Source: Branchiostoma floridae
Lineage: Eukaryota > Chordata > Leptocardii > Amphioxiformes > Branchiostomatidae
Assembly (NCBI RefSeq): GCF_000003815.2
Contig: NC_049991.1
Location: 1,717,718 to 1,781,717, forward strand
Direction: 5' to 3'
Length of the DNA: 64,000 nucleotides
This document shows, piece after piece, positions 22,861 through 33,864 of the stretch. The notes beneath the pieces were generated by a model. The model made no database searches, was not told where the DNA came from, and was given only the letters and a program-made list of their open reading frames with translations. Within the stretch, counting starts at the first letter, position 1, and each line of letters starts with the position of its first letter. A program made the position numbers and the translations under genes.

Positions 22861-23168
22861 CCCTATGTAAACGGGGGGGGGGGGGTATGGTTAAAGTGCC
22901 TGCGCCAACTTTAATGTCGTATAACTGCCGGACGTCGTGCGAAACTTTTCCTAAAATATTGTTGGCGACAATTCTGCGAAAAAATTGAGTTTGTGATTTT
23001 TCGTGTTGCCATGGCAACGGGTTTCTGACAGGCATATTTTACCGAATTTACTAATTTCTGTTTGAATTATGAGATTTGATGGTTTTATTGCTAGAACACA
23101 CTTGTCTATATATACCATCAACATCCTGCCCGGCCCCAGGAATCCAAAAAAGCCCGGTCTAGATTGGG
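22861..23168. mobile_element. piggyBac-like MITE, copy 1 (308 bp, internally deleted)
   Basis: Flanked by TTAA on both sides (22857-22860, 23169-23172). The left end starts CCCTATGTAAACGGGG and the right end finishes AGCCCGGTCTAGATTGGG. It contains 'taaaatattgttggcgacaatt' and the X-box GTTGCCATGGCAAC (23005-23018). It lies about 55 nt after the LRR-B stop, so probably in its 3'UTR. Confidence 0.75.
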
Positions 23169-23172
23169 TTAA

Positions 23173-24585
23173 CCTTTACCCACAACATATACTGATATAA
23201 TATTTTGTTTTTTTTCCTTGGCGGGATCAATGTAGTAGTTTATCATAGTGACGATGCCCAAAACATACTATGTCATCTCACATAGTATATATATAAATGT
23301 ACAATGTTACACATGGTAAAATGATATTACTATGATTGTTATTGCATGTATTTCTGTACATTCTTGCCCATATAATAGTGCAAGGTAGTGGTTGAATACT
23401 TAATTAAAGTAGACGTAAAAGTAATCATAGCAAACGGAGACATGACAATTCAGTCAGACGTTTTGATGCAGCATGTTTGATAGTAGGAAGTACATGAATG
23501 TATCTGCTGCAAAATGGTTGACTTGCGAAAACAATGGAATCTTGCAATTTTCCCCTTTGTGTTGATAATGACACTAGATTTGTACATTTGTATATTCAAT
23601 ACAGAATGCATTACTGACAAGAACGTAGTGAAATTAGAAACTGAATAAGCACATAACATGCTACAATTGTAATTTGATTCCAAGATACATTACCAGAAGC
23701 AAAACTAGAGTTGGTACATCACAGATGTAAAGAATATACGTGACGTACATGTATATAGATCTTGTGTATGCATTTTATGCATAAGTTGATGTAACATACT
23801 GGGAACATGTGCATTGACGTTAAACCACCTGCACATATGGAAGTATAGTAGTTGTGGCAAGAAAATGTTCATTTATGAGACAATTGTAATTGTAATCTCA
23901 CCAAAAGCAAAACCAGAGCTTGGCACACGTATTTAGTTGTTGAGCGATATAGCCACCCCCAGCACATTGTGCGTTATACGTGGATGATGTTAAAAATATA
24001 CGTATACATGCCTATATGTATGTTGTACATGCATTTCATGCATGGAATCGAATCATGTCAATATAACATAAGAACATATGTTTTAACACTAAACATCTGA
24101 AATATGATAGTACATTTGTCGTATCATTAACTTAACAATGTTCTTTTGGCACCATTTTGAGACAATTAAATGTTATATATAACAGCTGACGATACTACTG
24201 CTGTATTAAGCAGACCATTTCCTAAGCACACTTGTGGTTATGTGACAAATAAACTCCCAAATGACTGACTGTTTGAAGCACTGAGTGACGCCCTTTATTA
24301 CTCAGTAGATGATTAGTAATACTAGTATATAGTAGGAAAAGACTATATCACGTCGAAAAGTTCCTCACTATTTACAGACATCTATAACTTCAGTAAACAA
24401 ACAAATATTTAGCAGCTGTTCAATCCTCAGATCAGCTAATGCAAATTAGCCATGAAGATTCAGTCTCATGTATTCCAGGAAGTGATATTTCAGGAATTGT
24501 ACAAAGAATCTTCAGTTAAGTAGGAAGAGGTTAGGCAACTGAAAATATTAGTTTGTGCATAAACAAGAGCTAACTGTCGGCAAGC
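23173..24585. other. 3' flank of LRR-B, related to flanks of LRR-C and LRR-D
   Basis: No gene. Recurrent blocks ('catggtaaaatgatattac', 'cagctgacgatactactgc', 'ggcacacgtatttag') match the regions after LRR-C and LRR-D, so it is part of the tandemly duplicated unit. Confidence 0.5.
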
Positions 24586-24589
24586 TTAA

Positions 24590-24890
24590 GGTGGTGAACA
24601 CGTACTCGACTGAAAACAGACACACATTCCATGCAAACTATCCAGAAGAGAAGTTGGGTTGACTTATCTGGTAAAGTGTAGTCAATGTTGCATCAATTCG
24701 TAACGTTCATCAAGACGTTGTAGTGTATTTATATTCACGACTAGCCAATGCTTACCGATGTACACATACCATGCAAATTACCCAGAAGAGCAGTTCAGTC
24801 ATTTGGTAAAGTGTAGTCAATGTTCCATCGATTCGCAATGTTCATTAAGTGTAGTTGTAGTGTATTTATCATTTTCACGACTAGCCCATG
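24590..24890 (+). repeat. Tandem duplication in the promoter-side block of LRR-C
   Basis: Two adjacent diverged units of about 147 bp, each running from 'ccatgcaaa(c/t)ta(t/c)ccagaagag' to 'cacgactagcc(a/c)atgctta'. Single versions occur at about 25995, 32690 and 38240. Confidence 0.65.
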
Positions 24891-24984
24891 CTTACCTATG
24901 CTTGTTGTTGATCGAGTACCTCCATATAAATATTCAAATATGGACGTCCTGCCATCTGAATTGCATTTCGATTTGTCTGTTTGT

Positions 24985-25174
24985 CTCCCCCACACACTCA
25001 CTGCCTGGGGAAAATGTAGGCCTACAAACAATTCCCAAAACCTAGAATTAAGTCTGCAGAAGACAAGATCATTGATGAAAAGCCCACGTGGGTGACGTCA
25101 TCATACCAGACAATCGCAACTCATCGTATTTCCTCCTCAGTCGGCCATCGCCAGGTGCCACAGGAGGCAACATA
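24985..25174 (+). other. Extra copy of the non-coding first exon, broken by a MITE
   Basis: Matches the predicted first exons of LRR-C, -D and -E through 'cctcctcagtcggccatcgccaggtgccacaggaggcaacat'. The piggyBac-like element then starts at its TTAA, before the splice donor, so the donor is lost. An intact duplicate follows at 26270-26470. Confidence 0.6.
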
Positions 25175-25178
25175 TTAA

Positions 25179-25890
25179 CCCTATCCAGACGGGGGGGGGG
25201 GGGGGCTAAAAGTGCCCGCGCTAACTTTGACGTCGGTTAACTGCCGAACGACGTGTGCTAGGACTACGAAACTTGGTGACTTTTCCTAAAATATTGTTAG
25301 CAACAATTCTGCGAAAAAAATTTAGTTTATGATTTTTCGTGTTGCCATGGCAACGGGTTTCTGACAGGCATATTTTACCAAATTTACTAATTTCAGTTTG
25401 AATTATGGGATTTCATAGTTTTATTGCTAAACCAAACTTGTTTATCTATATCATTAAGATCCTGTGTAATTTTAAGTTACATTTCTAATCAATTATTCAT
25501 AATTTATGCTAATTTGAGGACGTCATGGGTCAAAATCCAAGATGGCGGACAATGCCATTTTTAACGATAAATACACGTTATCTTTACTCAAATTCCGTCA
25601 AAATCTTTTATTTTCTTACAAAACACAATCATTTGAACCTTTTTAGTCCACTTCCATTGGGTATTGGGGTTATATGTGGAAAAAATCGTATTTTAGAAAA
25701 TTCAAGCTTGTCGATCCAAGATGGCGGACAAATGACGTCATTTTCTGACGTCATATTTGCGTCAGTGTCGTCGCCATTGGCAACAAAAGTTTTGGCAGAC
25801 TTAGACACCAATACGATAACCTTTATCGTATTGGTGCTGCTGCTGCTTGTCAGGTGGATTTCGCGAGGTGATATTGCAAAAAAAAAATAA
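25179..25890. mobile_element. piggyBac-like MITE, copy 2 (3' end missing)
   Basis: Begins CCCTATCCAGACGGGG after TTAA (25175-25178). It shares the internal blocks of the full copy, including the X-box (25341-25354), AAGATGGCGGAC (two) and TGACGTCA (25733-25740, 25746-25753). The expected right terminal repeat is absent. A 14-bp perfect inverted repeat CACCAATACGATAA lies near 25806-25838. Confidence 0.65.
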
Positions 25891-26269
25891 AATGAAAATC
25901 TTCAGTTTATTACGGTTGGGTAAGGCAACTGACGCCTGATTATGAAAATGTGGATTCTGTGCCTCAAAAGTTTTGTCATCGTCATTAGTAATAACACGTA
26001 TTTAGCTGAAAACGTGCACACACATTAAGCACATTATCCAGAAGAGCAGTGCTCATTCGGATCCGCGGAAAATTGTAATCAACCCTCCAACGATTCGTAA
26101 GATATGTTATGTGTAGATAAATACTAGCTATAGTGTATTTATATATTAATTTAGATCCACGACAAGCTCAGAGTTAGAAATGCTTGTCTCTGGACGGGCG
26201 CATCCTTTGATTTGTTCAAAAATAGACGTGCTGTCATCCAAACTTCATTCAGATTTGTCTGTTTTCCTC

Positions 26270-26470
26270 ATCTCCCCACACACTGCCTTGGGGAAATGTG
26301 GACCTTTGAAAAATTCCAAAAACCTAGAGTGAAGTCTGCAAAAGATAAGATAGAGGATAAAACGCCTACGCAAGTGAAGTCATCACACTAGACAATCACA
26401 AATCATCGTATTTCCTCCTCTGTCGGCTATCGTCAGGTGCTGCGGGAGGCAGCACATTAGGTATCTTCAG
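26270..26470 (+). other. Predicted non-coding first exon of LRR-C
   Basis: Ends 'cgtcaggtgctgcgggaggcagcacattaggtatcttcag' at a donor GTAAGT (26471). Homologous to the other first-exon blocks. The start is approximate. Confidence 0.5.
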
Positions 26471-27444
26471 GTAAGTAAATCATCAACCATTGTTAGCCAC
26501 TGACAGAAAGCTGTTCAAGAAGCCATTGGGAAAAAGTTGGGACAGAACAGGAAACTGTTATGCAAGTGCTGTCTTTTGACTACTGATTGAAATTTTGTAC
26601 GTAAACGTTTTTGACGAAGTGTAGTTCGTTTCGGCAGACCTGTACATAGACGTGTTGTTGTATACACAAAGTACAATGTACTATAGAATTTTTCTCTTTT
26701 GATATGGAGACAGAAAACATGGCATTCAATACGCAGTCATTCATCAGCACACCCTACAAATACAATGTTTTGTACAAGATAGTACAGCTCTGTCTCCTGA
26801 CGACCGTGTGAGTCTGTTGTAATTTAGACAATAATACTATACATAAGTACTATAACAAGCGAATCAAAAACTCTAATAATGTAGTTAAAAGTTTTCTATG
26901 CAATCCACCATCCCAAAAGAAAGGCAGACAAATAAATAAGCCTTCTTGTTCGAAACAGGAGGAGTCACCATACAGTAGGAAGCACGTGTCTTACCCAGGA
27001 CAAGGCGCAGCTAATACTTTGCAAAAAGGCACGTATCTAGATATTTTTCTTCAGAGTAGTATTCGTTGCTCGATACATTTGTGTACAAAGAACAGGTCAA
27101 ACAATTTCGTTGAAGACATTCACGCAGCAACTCAACTGTGATACAGACACAGACATTTTAGCCGTTGTTCTCTAATGGTAAATGTTCGCTACTAGATAGT
27201 TAGTTGTCATTTAGATGTTAATGCTACATATAAATTCTATCTCCATTTCGGTAGCGTTGGGTATACAACACTATCCTCTATAGCATAGTCAATTGGTAAC
27301 GGTGTTGTAGTGGTGTGTTGAATCGCCATACACTTTCCCAAACGCAGTTAGAAGAAAACAACGATAAGGGTGGGGATGGAACTGGCGAACTACCGAATGC
27401 AACAAATTTCATATCTTTAAGAATTTTTCTTCTCCATATTTTAG

Positions 27445-27797
27445 GAGATCAGAGTAAGTTCTTGGGAAGAAAACCTCAGAAGTCTCGTCCACAACCGGCT
27501 ATTGGGGCGGAACAGAAGAAGCGGTGTTCACAGGCCTGAAGATCAACTTCCAACCGACACTGATCACCAACGCTGACACGAACATAGATAACGGTGTGCA
27601 CATTCACATGTATATCAAATCTTTTTGATTGTTTGGCATTGTTTGGCGTGCCAACACAAGAGATATTGTCACTGAAAGTAAACAACACAATCATTCTGAT
27701 CAACTGTAGAACGTACAGTGGTGATACATTCAGTGTTTGTAGTTTAGAATTTTTTTCCTCCAGGCTTTTGATTGTAGATTTTGGCTCTTAGACCAAC
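27445..27797 (+). other. Predicted 5'UTR of the LRR-C coding exon
   Basis: Acceptor 'ccatattttag|gagatcag' matches the acceptors at 34845 and 39951. The leader shares 'gttcacaggcctgaagatc' and 'aacaatcattctgatcaactgtagaac' with LRR-D and LRR-E, but here an in-frame stop precedes the ATG, which argues for the short start in all three genes. Confidence 0.55.
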
Positions 27798-29339
27798 ATG
27801 TCACGGAGATCTAACAGGCGTCTGATATCTCCCTGTATGCTTATCCTTCATATTTTTATCATTTTCCATGTCATCGTAGCAAGAAAGACCCCAGACGTGT
27901 CAAAATTAGTATCGTTAGGATGTGATGTAGACTTCTACTCCTCTTCTGGTAGAGCATCTAAATTATCTTGTGACAACAAAGGCTTGATGAGCGTTCCTGA
28001 CGAAATTCCAAAGGAAATTTATGACCTTAAGTTTTCCAACAATGCCCTGCGTACATTTCCGTGCTTGGCACTGGGCACTCTGCGCAAAATCAACCTACGT
28101 AACAACAGTATCAGATATTTCCCCTGGAAATGTCTCAAGAAACTACCGAATCTCGACCATTTAGATCTCTCCCAAAATGAGATTTTCTGTGTCAATCTCT
28201 TTCCCGTCAAGTCTGTCTTGCCCTCCCTACGACGAGTGGACGTTTCGCAAAACCGCCTTACCACGTTTTCTTCCTGTGATCTAGGAATTGACATGGCAAA
28301 GGTGTCAAACAAAGCGAATGTGCTCATCTACAGTGCAATCGTATGGGGTAATCCATTCCACTGTGACTGCGATATAGGTTGGCTCATTGGTTTGGCGATA
28401 AAGGTTGAATGGTGCCGACAAAAACTTATTCCCTCTTGCTTTAAGTTGTACACGACGAACCCAATGGCAAGTGAGATGTACAAACACCGGAACTTGTTCC
28501 GTTGTAAAACACCACCAAACTTAGAGGGCGCAGAGCTGTATAAATTGGATGTCTCAAAATGTCACCCTACGCCCTGTCCGCTAGACAGTCCCTGTCCTAC
28601 GGCTGATTATCAGCCTAATATCACCACTCTGTCTCCATTGCAAACAACTAGCAGCAGTTTAAACCAATTACTGACGAGTACGTTCACAAAACTGCATAAG
28701 GCTGAGATATCCCAACCAGGGAAAGGTATTTCTAAGACCATTAATGGCATGTTTACGGCAGCATCTGCACTCAGTCAGGTGACAGACATGAAAGTGGCAC
28801 TGGACATGACAGAAAGGGGACAGGCGCTGGACATGACAGAAGTAAAACAGGCACTGGTCATGACAGAATTGACACAGGCACTGGGCATGACAGAAATGAA
28901 ACAGGCACTTGACATGGCAGAAGTAAAACAGGCACTGGACATGACAGATATGACACAGACACTGGACATGACAGAAATTACACAGGCACTGGATATGACA
29001 GAAATGACTGAAGCTTTGCATATGACAGAAGGGACAGAGGCACTGGACATGACAATAGTGACACAGGCACTAGAAACGATGACGGAAATAACGCAGGCCC
29101 TAAAATCAATTCCAAAATCTGTTGCCATGCCGATAGCATGGATTATTACCATTACAGTAATAATTGTAATGATTGTTGTGGTTGGTGGCGTTGTGTTTGC
29201 TGTGTGGTGGGTAAAGGGTGGGGTTAAACAACACGGTCAAAATGTCCCTATCGGTACCGTAAACAACATGGCGGCTGGTCAAATTGTAAACAACATTCCG
29301 TGTGAGAAGACTGATCTCGGGCAGAACGTAGGCAAATAA
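27798..29339 (+). CDS. LRR-C: short-tailed LRR receptor without tail tyrosines
   Basis: 513 residues. It has a signal peptide (MLILHIFIIFHVIVA core) and a Cys-rich cap (GCDVDFY...CDNKGLMSVP). About four LRRs follow (LKFSNNALRTFPC, LDLSQNEIFCVNLF), then a C-terminal cap (GNPFHCDCDIGWLIGLA...FRCKTPPNLE). The minisatellite stalk spans about residues 331-435. The membrane helix is AWIITITVIIVMIVVV and onward (about 447-470), uncharged. The tail is only about 43 residues (QNVPIGTVNNMAAGQIVNNI...) and has no tyrosine. The stop TAA overlaps an AATAAA. Downstream sequence still resembles the long tail of LRR-B, so the tail was lost by mutation. It may be a non-signalling or adaptor-dependent form. 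Confidence 0.9.
   Translation: MSRRSNRRLISPCMLILHIFIIFHVIVARKTPDVSKLVSLGCDVDFYSSSGRASKLSCDNKGLMSVPDEIPKEIYDLKFSNNALRTFPCLALGTLRKINLRNNSIRYFPWKCLKKLPNLDHLDLSQNEIFCVNLFPVKSVLPSLRRVDVSQNRLTTFSSCDLGIDMAKVSNKANVLIYSAIVWGNPFHCDCDIGWLIGLAIKVEWCRQKLIPSCFKLYTTNPMASEMYKHRNLFRCKTPPNLEGAELYKLDVSKCHPTPCPLDSPCPTADYQPNITTLSPLQTTSSSLNQLLTSTFTKLHKAEISQPGKGISKTINGMFTAASALSQVTDMKVALDMTERGQALDMTEVKQALVMTELTQALGMTEMKQALDMAEVKQALDMTDMTQTLDMTEITQALDMTEMTEALHMTEGTEALDMTIVTQALETMTEITQALKSIPKSVAMPIAWIITITVIIVMIVVVGGVVFAVWWVKGGVKQHGQNVPIGTVNNMAAGQIVNNIPCEKTDLGQNVGK
28788..29100 (+). repeat. Coding minisatellite, LRR-C stalk
   Basis: 27-nt units of type ATGACAGAAATGACACAGGCACTGGAC (MTEMTQALD), about ten, with AAACAG/AGGGGACAG variants. 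The antisense strand is also open, as a by-product of the repeat. Confidence 0.85.
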
Positions 29340-29380
29340 ACTGGTTGCAACAATGACATGAATGAAAGAATGTTTGACTA

Positions 29381-29490
29381 AGATCAACCTTATGCAGAGT
29401 TACGTTGTTTTTGAAGTGGATATTCAGATGAGTAGTAAAGTTGTTCGTATGAAATCTGGAAAATTCAGAAACAAAGGGCAGTCAAGATTT
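29381..29490 (+). pseudogene. Relic of the lost LRR-C cytoplasmic tail
   Basis: 'aagatcaaccttatgcagagttacgttgtttttgaagtgg' aligns with the LRR-B codons for DQPYAESYVFE. 'gatattcagatgagtag' aligns with the following region. It is now beyond the stop codon and frame-disrupted. Confidence 0.65.
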
Positions 29491-30079
29491 TATTCTTCAT
29501 GGATTGCCATCTCTTTACTAGCCCTCTTGTTTTCTTAAGAGTCACATTTACCCCAGCAATGTGCAAAATCAATGGTGATTTTTTGCACGGTCCGTTTATC
29601 TCATTATACGTTTTTGCTATTACAATATCTATAACTTAATCAAGCCAATATTTCTGTATTTCATAATGGTTTTGATGCTAAGGTCAATATTTATGATAGT
29701 AGAATGCAATGTTATATATGGTAAGTTATTTAACTATCATCACTATTCGTAAAGTTGTGCCCATCTAAATAGTGGAACACTTTACAAGTAGTAAATGTAA
29801 AAGTGATCATAGTATAAACAGACATATGGCCATTCAGATTTTGTCCATCGTGGCATGTTTGCATGTAGGAAGCAGTATATAACGTTATATATCATCTGCA
29901 GAATGGTTACATTTGAAAAGAATGAACTATTGTGATTGTAACGTGTACGTTGATAATAACCTGCACAGTTGTATGTTCAATGCAGTGTGCAGTATTGCAT
30001 GGAAAGATTGTAGTGCCCAGAAAGACATAAGAACATATCATGCTACAATTGTAACTTAGATATTAAACTAGGGTTCGGC

Positions 30080-31125
30080 GACCTCATAACTCCATGAAAT
30101 ATTAGAGCTTTTGTAAATTCCATGCAATTGACTAACACATTAAGATAATTCATGCATGGTGATGTTCATTCATCATTCACTAACGTACACATGTCATAAG
30201 AATAAAACTCCCATCATTAATCATAAAGTGCTTTTGCAATTGATACATAAATTATGCAAATAAGTTCCTCATTACCGCATTTGGTATCTGCTTATATTCC
30301 ACCTATCACAATTAACATGTGTTACATTTATTGAAGTCCAGTTATTGAAAACAATGGAATTATACAATTTCCTCATTAATTATGCAAATCAAGTCCTCAT
30401 TTGCAATACATGTATATCATTATGAACATCTTTGCCTAAGGTACCCGCATGCCTAATATGATGCCAATCCGTCATTTCTTTCTGCAGTTATCCTCTTTGG
30501 AATGTCTTGACAAAAACGCCCCTGCAGTTTCGAAATCAAATGATGGGGAGCTGAAACCTCCCTCACTTTGTCATGACACTGCAAGCTATCTACCACCCAA
30601 ATATCAATACCATATCAGGTCCGGGAGAAGAGATACATAGAAAAAACTGCTATGATAGAATATTCTCATTAATTTTGCTAATACGCTCCTATTTTGCATA
30701 ATTAGTATTTCATTTTGTACAACATTGTCGAAGGTACCTACATACCCCAAATCATGAAAATCCGCTGTTCCCTTCTTGAGTTATCGTCTTCAAAAGCTTT
30801 TGACAAAAATACCCCTGCTATCCCAAAACTAGCCGCTAGGGGACCCAAACTTATGTCACTTATTCCTGAGCACAAGAGATATCTAAGAACCCAAAATCGT
30901 GACCATGGCTTGTTCAGAACCGGAAGTTGCGCTGCAGTACCAAGTGAAGCCGCTAGGGGGCCCATAATCTAATCATTTTCAGTTTTCACACCCTATCAAC
31001 ACACCAAGTATGAAACCAATCCACCCAGCCGTACTTGAGTTATCTTGTTTACACACACACACACAGACACACAGACAAACGCTGGGTAAAATATAACCTC
31101 CATGACATTTAATGGAGGCAAACAC
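30080..31125. repeat. About 1-kb repeat insertion in the 3' flank of LRR-C
   Basis: Sequence between 'ttaaactagggttcgg' and 'gagtgtggcacatgtattag' is absent from the matching flank of LRR-D (about 37580). It contains two related blocks (about 30440 and 30720: 'aatatgatgccaatcc', 'ttgacaaaaa(c/t)(g/a)cccctgc', 'agccgctaggggaccc') and ends with a CA/ACAGACACACAG tract and 'aaatataacctccatgaca', typical of retroposon tails. No intact frame. Confidence 0.55.
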
Positions 31126-31685
31126 ACTAGAGAGTGTGGCACATGTATTAGGGCCAACGCACATCATGAGTTTTACGTGGCTGATGCTGATATTATACAT
31201 ATAACGTTACATGTACATTTTATGTATGAGCTGATGTTAATGTAACATAAGAACGTGCGCATGGGTGTTGCCCATCTGAATGGGAGTAGAGCTGTTGTAC
31301 AATATTAATGTGCTTTTTGAGACCATTGTCTTTTTGATGTTATACGTGATAGCTGACAATATAAGCAGACATTTGTCATGTACACCACTTTTGATTGTGT
31401 TAAAAATATAATTGAAAACGACTTATCGTTTGAAACACGGCGTGATGGTCTTTATTTAGAAGATGATTAGTGTAATGCAAGGAAAAGACCTTAAAAGTTC
31501 CTCCGACTTTGGAGACGGACATACATGTATGTAAACATTCCGTAAACTAACAAAACAATAGAAGTTACTTCTATTCAACCCTCAACTCAGCTAATGCGAA
31601 TAAAGAATCTCCCCGTTCAGTCTTTTTGCAAAATGCGACGTTGCATGAGTTTTCAAGAATTGTTACTTTAGCAGTATTAGGTTAA

Positions 31686-32624
31686 CCCTATTCAGACCGG
31701 GGGGGGGGGGGGCTTTTGAGGCCCGCGCCAAGTTCGATGCCCTATAACGCCAGAACGGCTTACGCTAAAGCCACCAAATTTGGTGAGTTTTCCTAAAATA
31801 TTGTTGGCAACAATTTTACGAAGTTTGGCAAATTTTTCATTTTTTCGTGTTGCCATGGCAACCGTTTGCTGACAGGCAGTTTTGCCAAAAATCACTATTT
31901 TTGGTTCTAACAATGTATTTTTCACATTTATTTGCTATATTACAGCTATTTTGTTACATAAATAAAATGTTATATTATTTAGCATATCTTTCATAATTAT
32001 ATATGCATAAATTATGCTAATTTGATGACGTCATCAGCCCAAAATCCAAGATGGCGGACCGTATGGCCAGATCAAGAATAACAAGCTAATTATCCCTTAA
32101 AATGTGTAACTACCTGGTATTTTTTCATCAAAAACCATCTAAATGAATGAATTTAGTGTATTTCCATTGCCCTTTGTGATAATTTGTTGCAAAAAAAGTT
32201 CAAGGTAGTGGATATAATATGGCGGATTCTAACTCGTATCTTAGATGTGCATGACGTCATTGTATGACGTCATTAGGACGTCATCGATGTTGCTATTGGC
32301 AATACAAGTCGTAATAAACATTATTATTCTGTTATATGCACTTGTTGTAACATTTTTGTAGTATAACTTGAAGTTGTCTGAGAATACCCTTTTTTCATGG
32401 GTCCGGCCAATATAATCAAATTGATGACGTCATAATTACGTCATCTTACGTTAACGTAACGTCAAACGTCATGTACTGGTCAGATATTATGTCGATATCA
32501 CGTCCTGAAAATTTGGTGGCCCTACGGCACGTCGTTCAATAGTTAGAGGACTTAGAAGTGGAGGGCCTCAAAAGCCCCCCCCCCCCGGTCCAGGGATGAC
32601 CAAAAAAGCCCGGTCTGAATAGGG
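31686..32624. mobile_element. piggyBac-like MITE, copy 3 (full length, 939 bp)
   Basis: TTAA duplications at 31682-31685 and 32625-32628. The ends CCCTATTCAGACCGGG and CCCGGTCTGAATAGGG are perfect inverted repeats. A second, inner inverted pair (GGGGGGGCTTTTGAGGCCC and complement) lies inside them. No transposase. The X-box GTTGCCATGGCAAC is at 31849-31862, AAGATGGCGGAC near 32049, and TGACGTCA at 32026, 32252, 32265 and 32425. LRR-E's matching flank lacks the insert ('attagcttactataggcaactgacg'). Confidence 0.9.
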
Positions 32625-32954
32625 TTAAAAGCAACTGACGCTGTGGGTTCTGTACCCCTTCAAAAGGTCCGGACCCCCATCATAAGTATGAACACATACA
32701 TGAACAGCTGAAAATGTACACACATACCATGCAATTTATCCAGAAGAGCAGTTAGGTACATACATATGTAAAATTGCAGTCAAGTACCAACGATTTGTTA
32801 TGTTCATTTAGTGTGGATATAGTGTATCTAGATTCACGACTAGTTCAGAATTAACTCCATCTGTTGAAAAAGTGGTACGTACGCCGTTGATTTATTCAAA
32901 CATGCTCGCGTGCTGTCATCAGAATTGCACTCAGATTTGTCTGTGTTCTTAATC

Positions 32955-33149
32955 CCCCCATACACTGCCTCGGGGAAATGTGAACCTCTGAACAATTCTA
33001 AAAACCTAGAATGAAGTCTGCAAAAGACAAGATCGTTGATGAAACGCCTACGAGAGTGTAGCCATCACACTAGACAATCGCAATCGTCGTATTTCCTCCT
33101 CAGTCGGCTATCAGCAGTTGCAACAGGAGGCAGCATTACGTTTTCCCAG
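32955..33149 (+). other. Predicted non-coding first exon of LRR-D
   Basis: Block 'ctgcctcggggaaatgtgaacctctgaac...gcagcattacgttttcccag' ends at donor GTAAGC (33150). Nearly identical to 38500-38692 upstream of LRR-E. Confidence 0.55.
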
Positions 33150-33864
33150 GTAAGCTAACTAAACTCTCAACCATTGCCAGCTACACAATACGGACATGTT
33201 TTGAAGTTGTCATTGCGAGAACGTCGCGAGAGGAATAGAAACTTTGAAACGCTGTTGCTGTTTCCAACTCATAGTATAGGCTCTGTATGTAAAACGTTCC
33301 TGATGTAAGGAATACTGTGTCGACGGACTCTTGTATAGAGATATGCTGTACCATGCTCACAGTTTGCTAACAGTATAGACCATCTTTTGTTGCCATGCCA
33401 CAGATGGTATTTTATCATTGTTGGAGACAGAAAACTGACAATATATACGTAGTAATATATCGTGCACAAGGATACACATGTGCACACTTCATGGATGAAT
33501 GTATAATATTTTATATAGTACAGTGCATATCATAAAGACCACGTGGGACTATTGCACTTACTTGGGACTATTGCATTTAACACGTGGGACTAAAACGATA
33601 AGAGGCATTTATCTATTGATATCAGACAGTGCGTCTAAAATGCGAATCATACATTACAACGTTTTCTATGCAATTCACCATTCCGGAGAACTGTATTAAA
33701 AAATCAACCTTATTTACGTGACAGGAGGAGTGACCATAGAGCAGGAGGGACGTGCCGTACCTAGAACAAGACGCTGCGAAGGGTCAAGGCTTTTCAAAAA
33801 GGCAGGTGTTTGGAAATTTCTATCAAAGCAGTAGTTAAACACAATTGCCTACAAAGATTAGGTT

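Noticed and set aside
22871-22886. G-run of about 14 bases (also 25190-25202 and 31700-31712) as an assembly gap or error
   Set aside because: The run recurs at the same place in three related elements and is mirrored as a C-run at the other end of the full copy, so it is part of the MITE. The exact length is still unreliable.
30715-30972. 85-codon frame with paired minus-strand frame
   Set aside because: It lies in a repeat insertion absent from the paralogous flank, with no domain.
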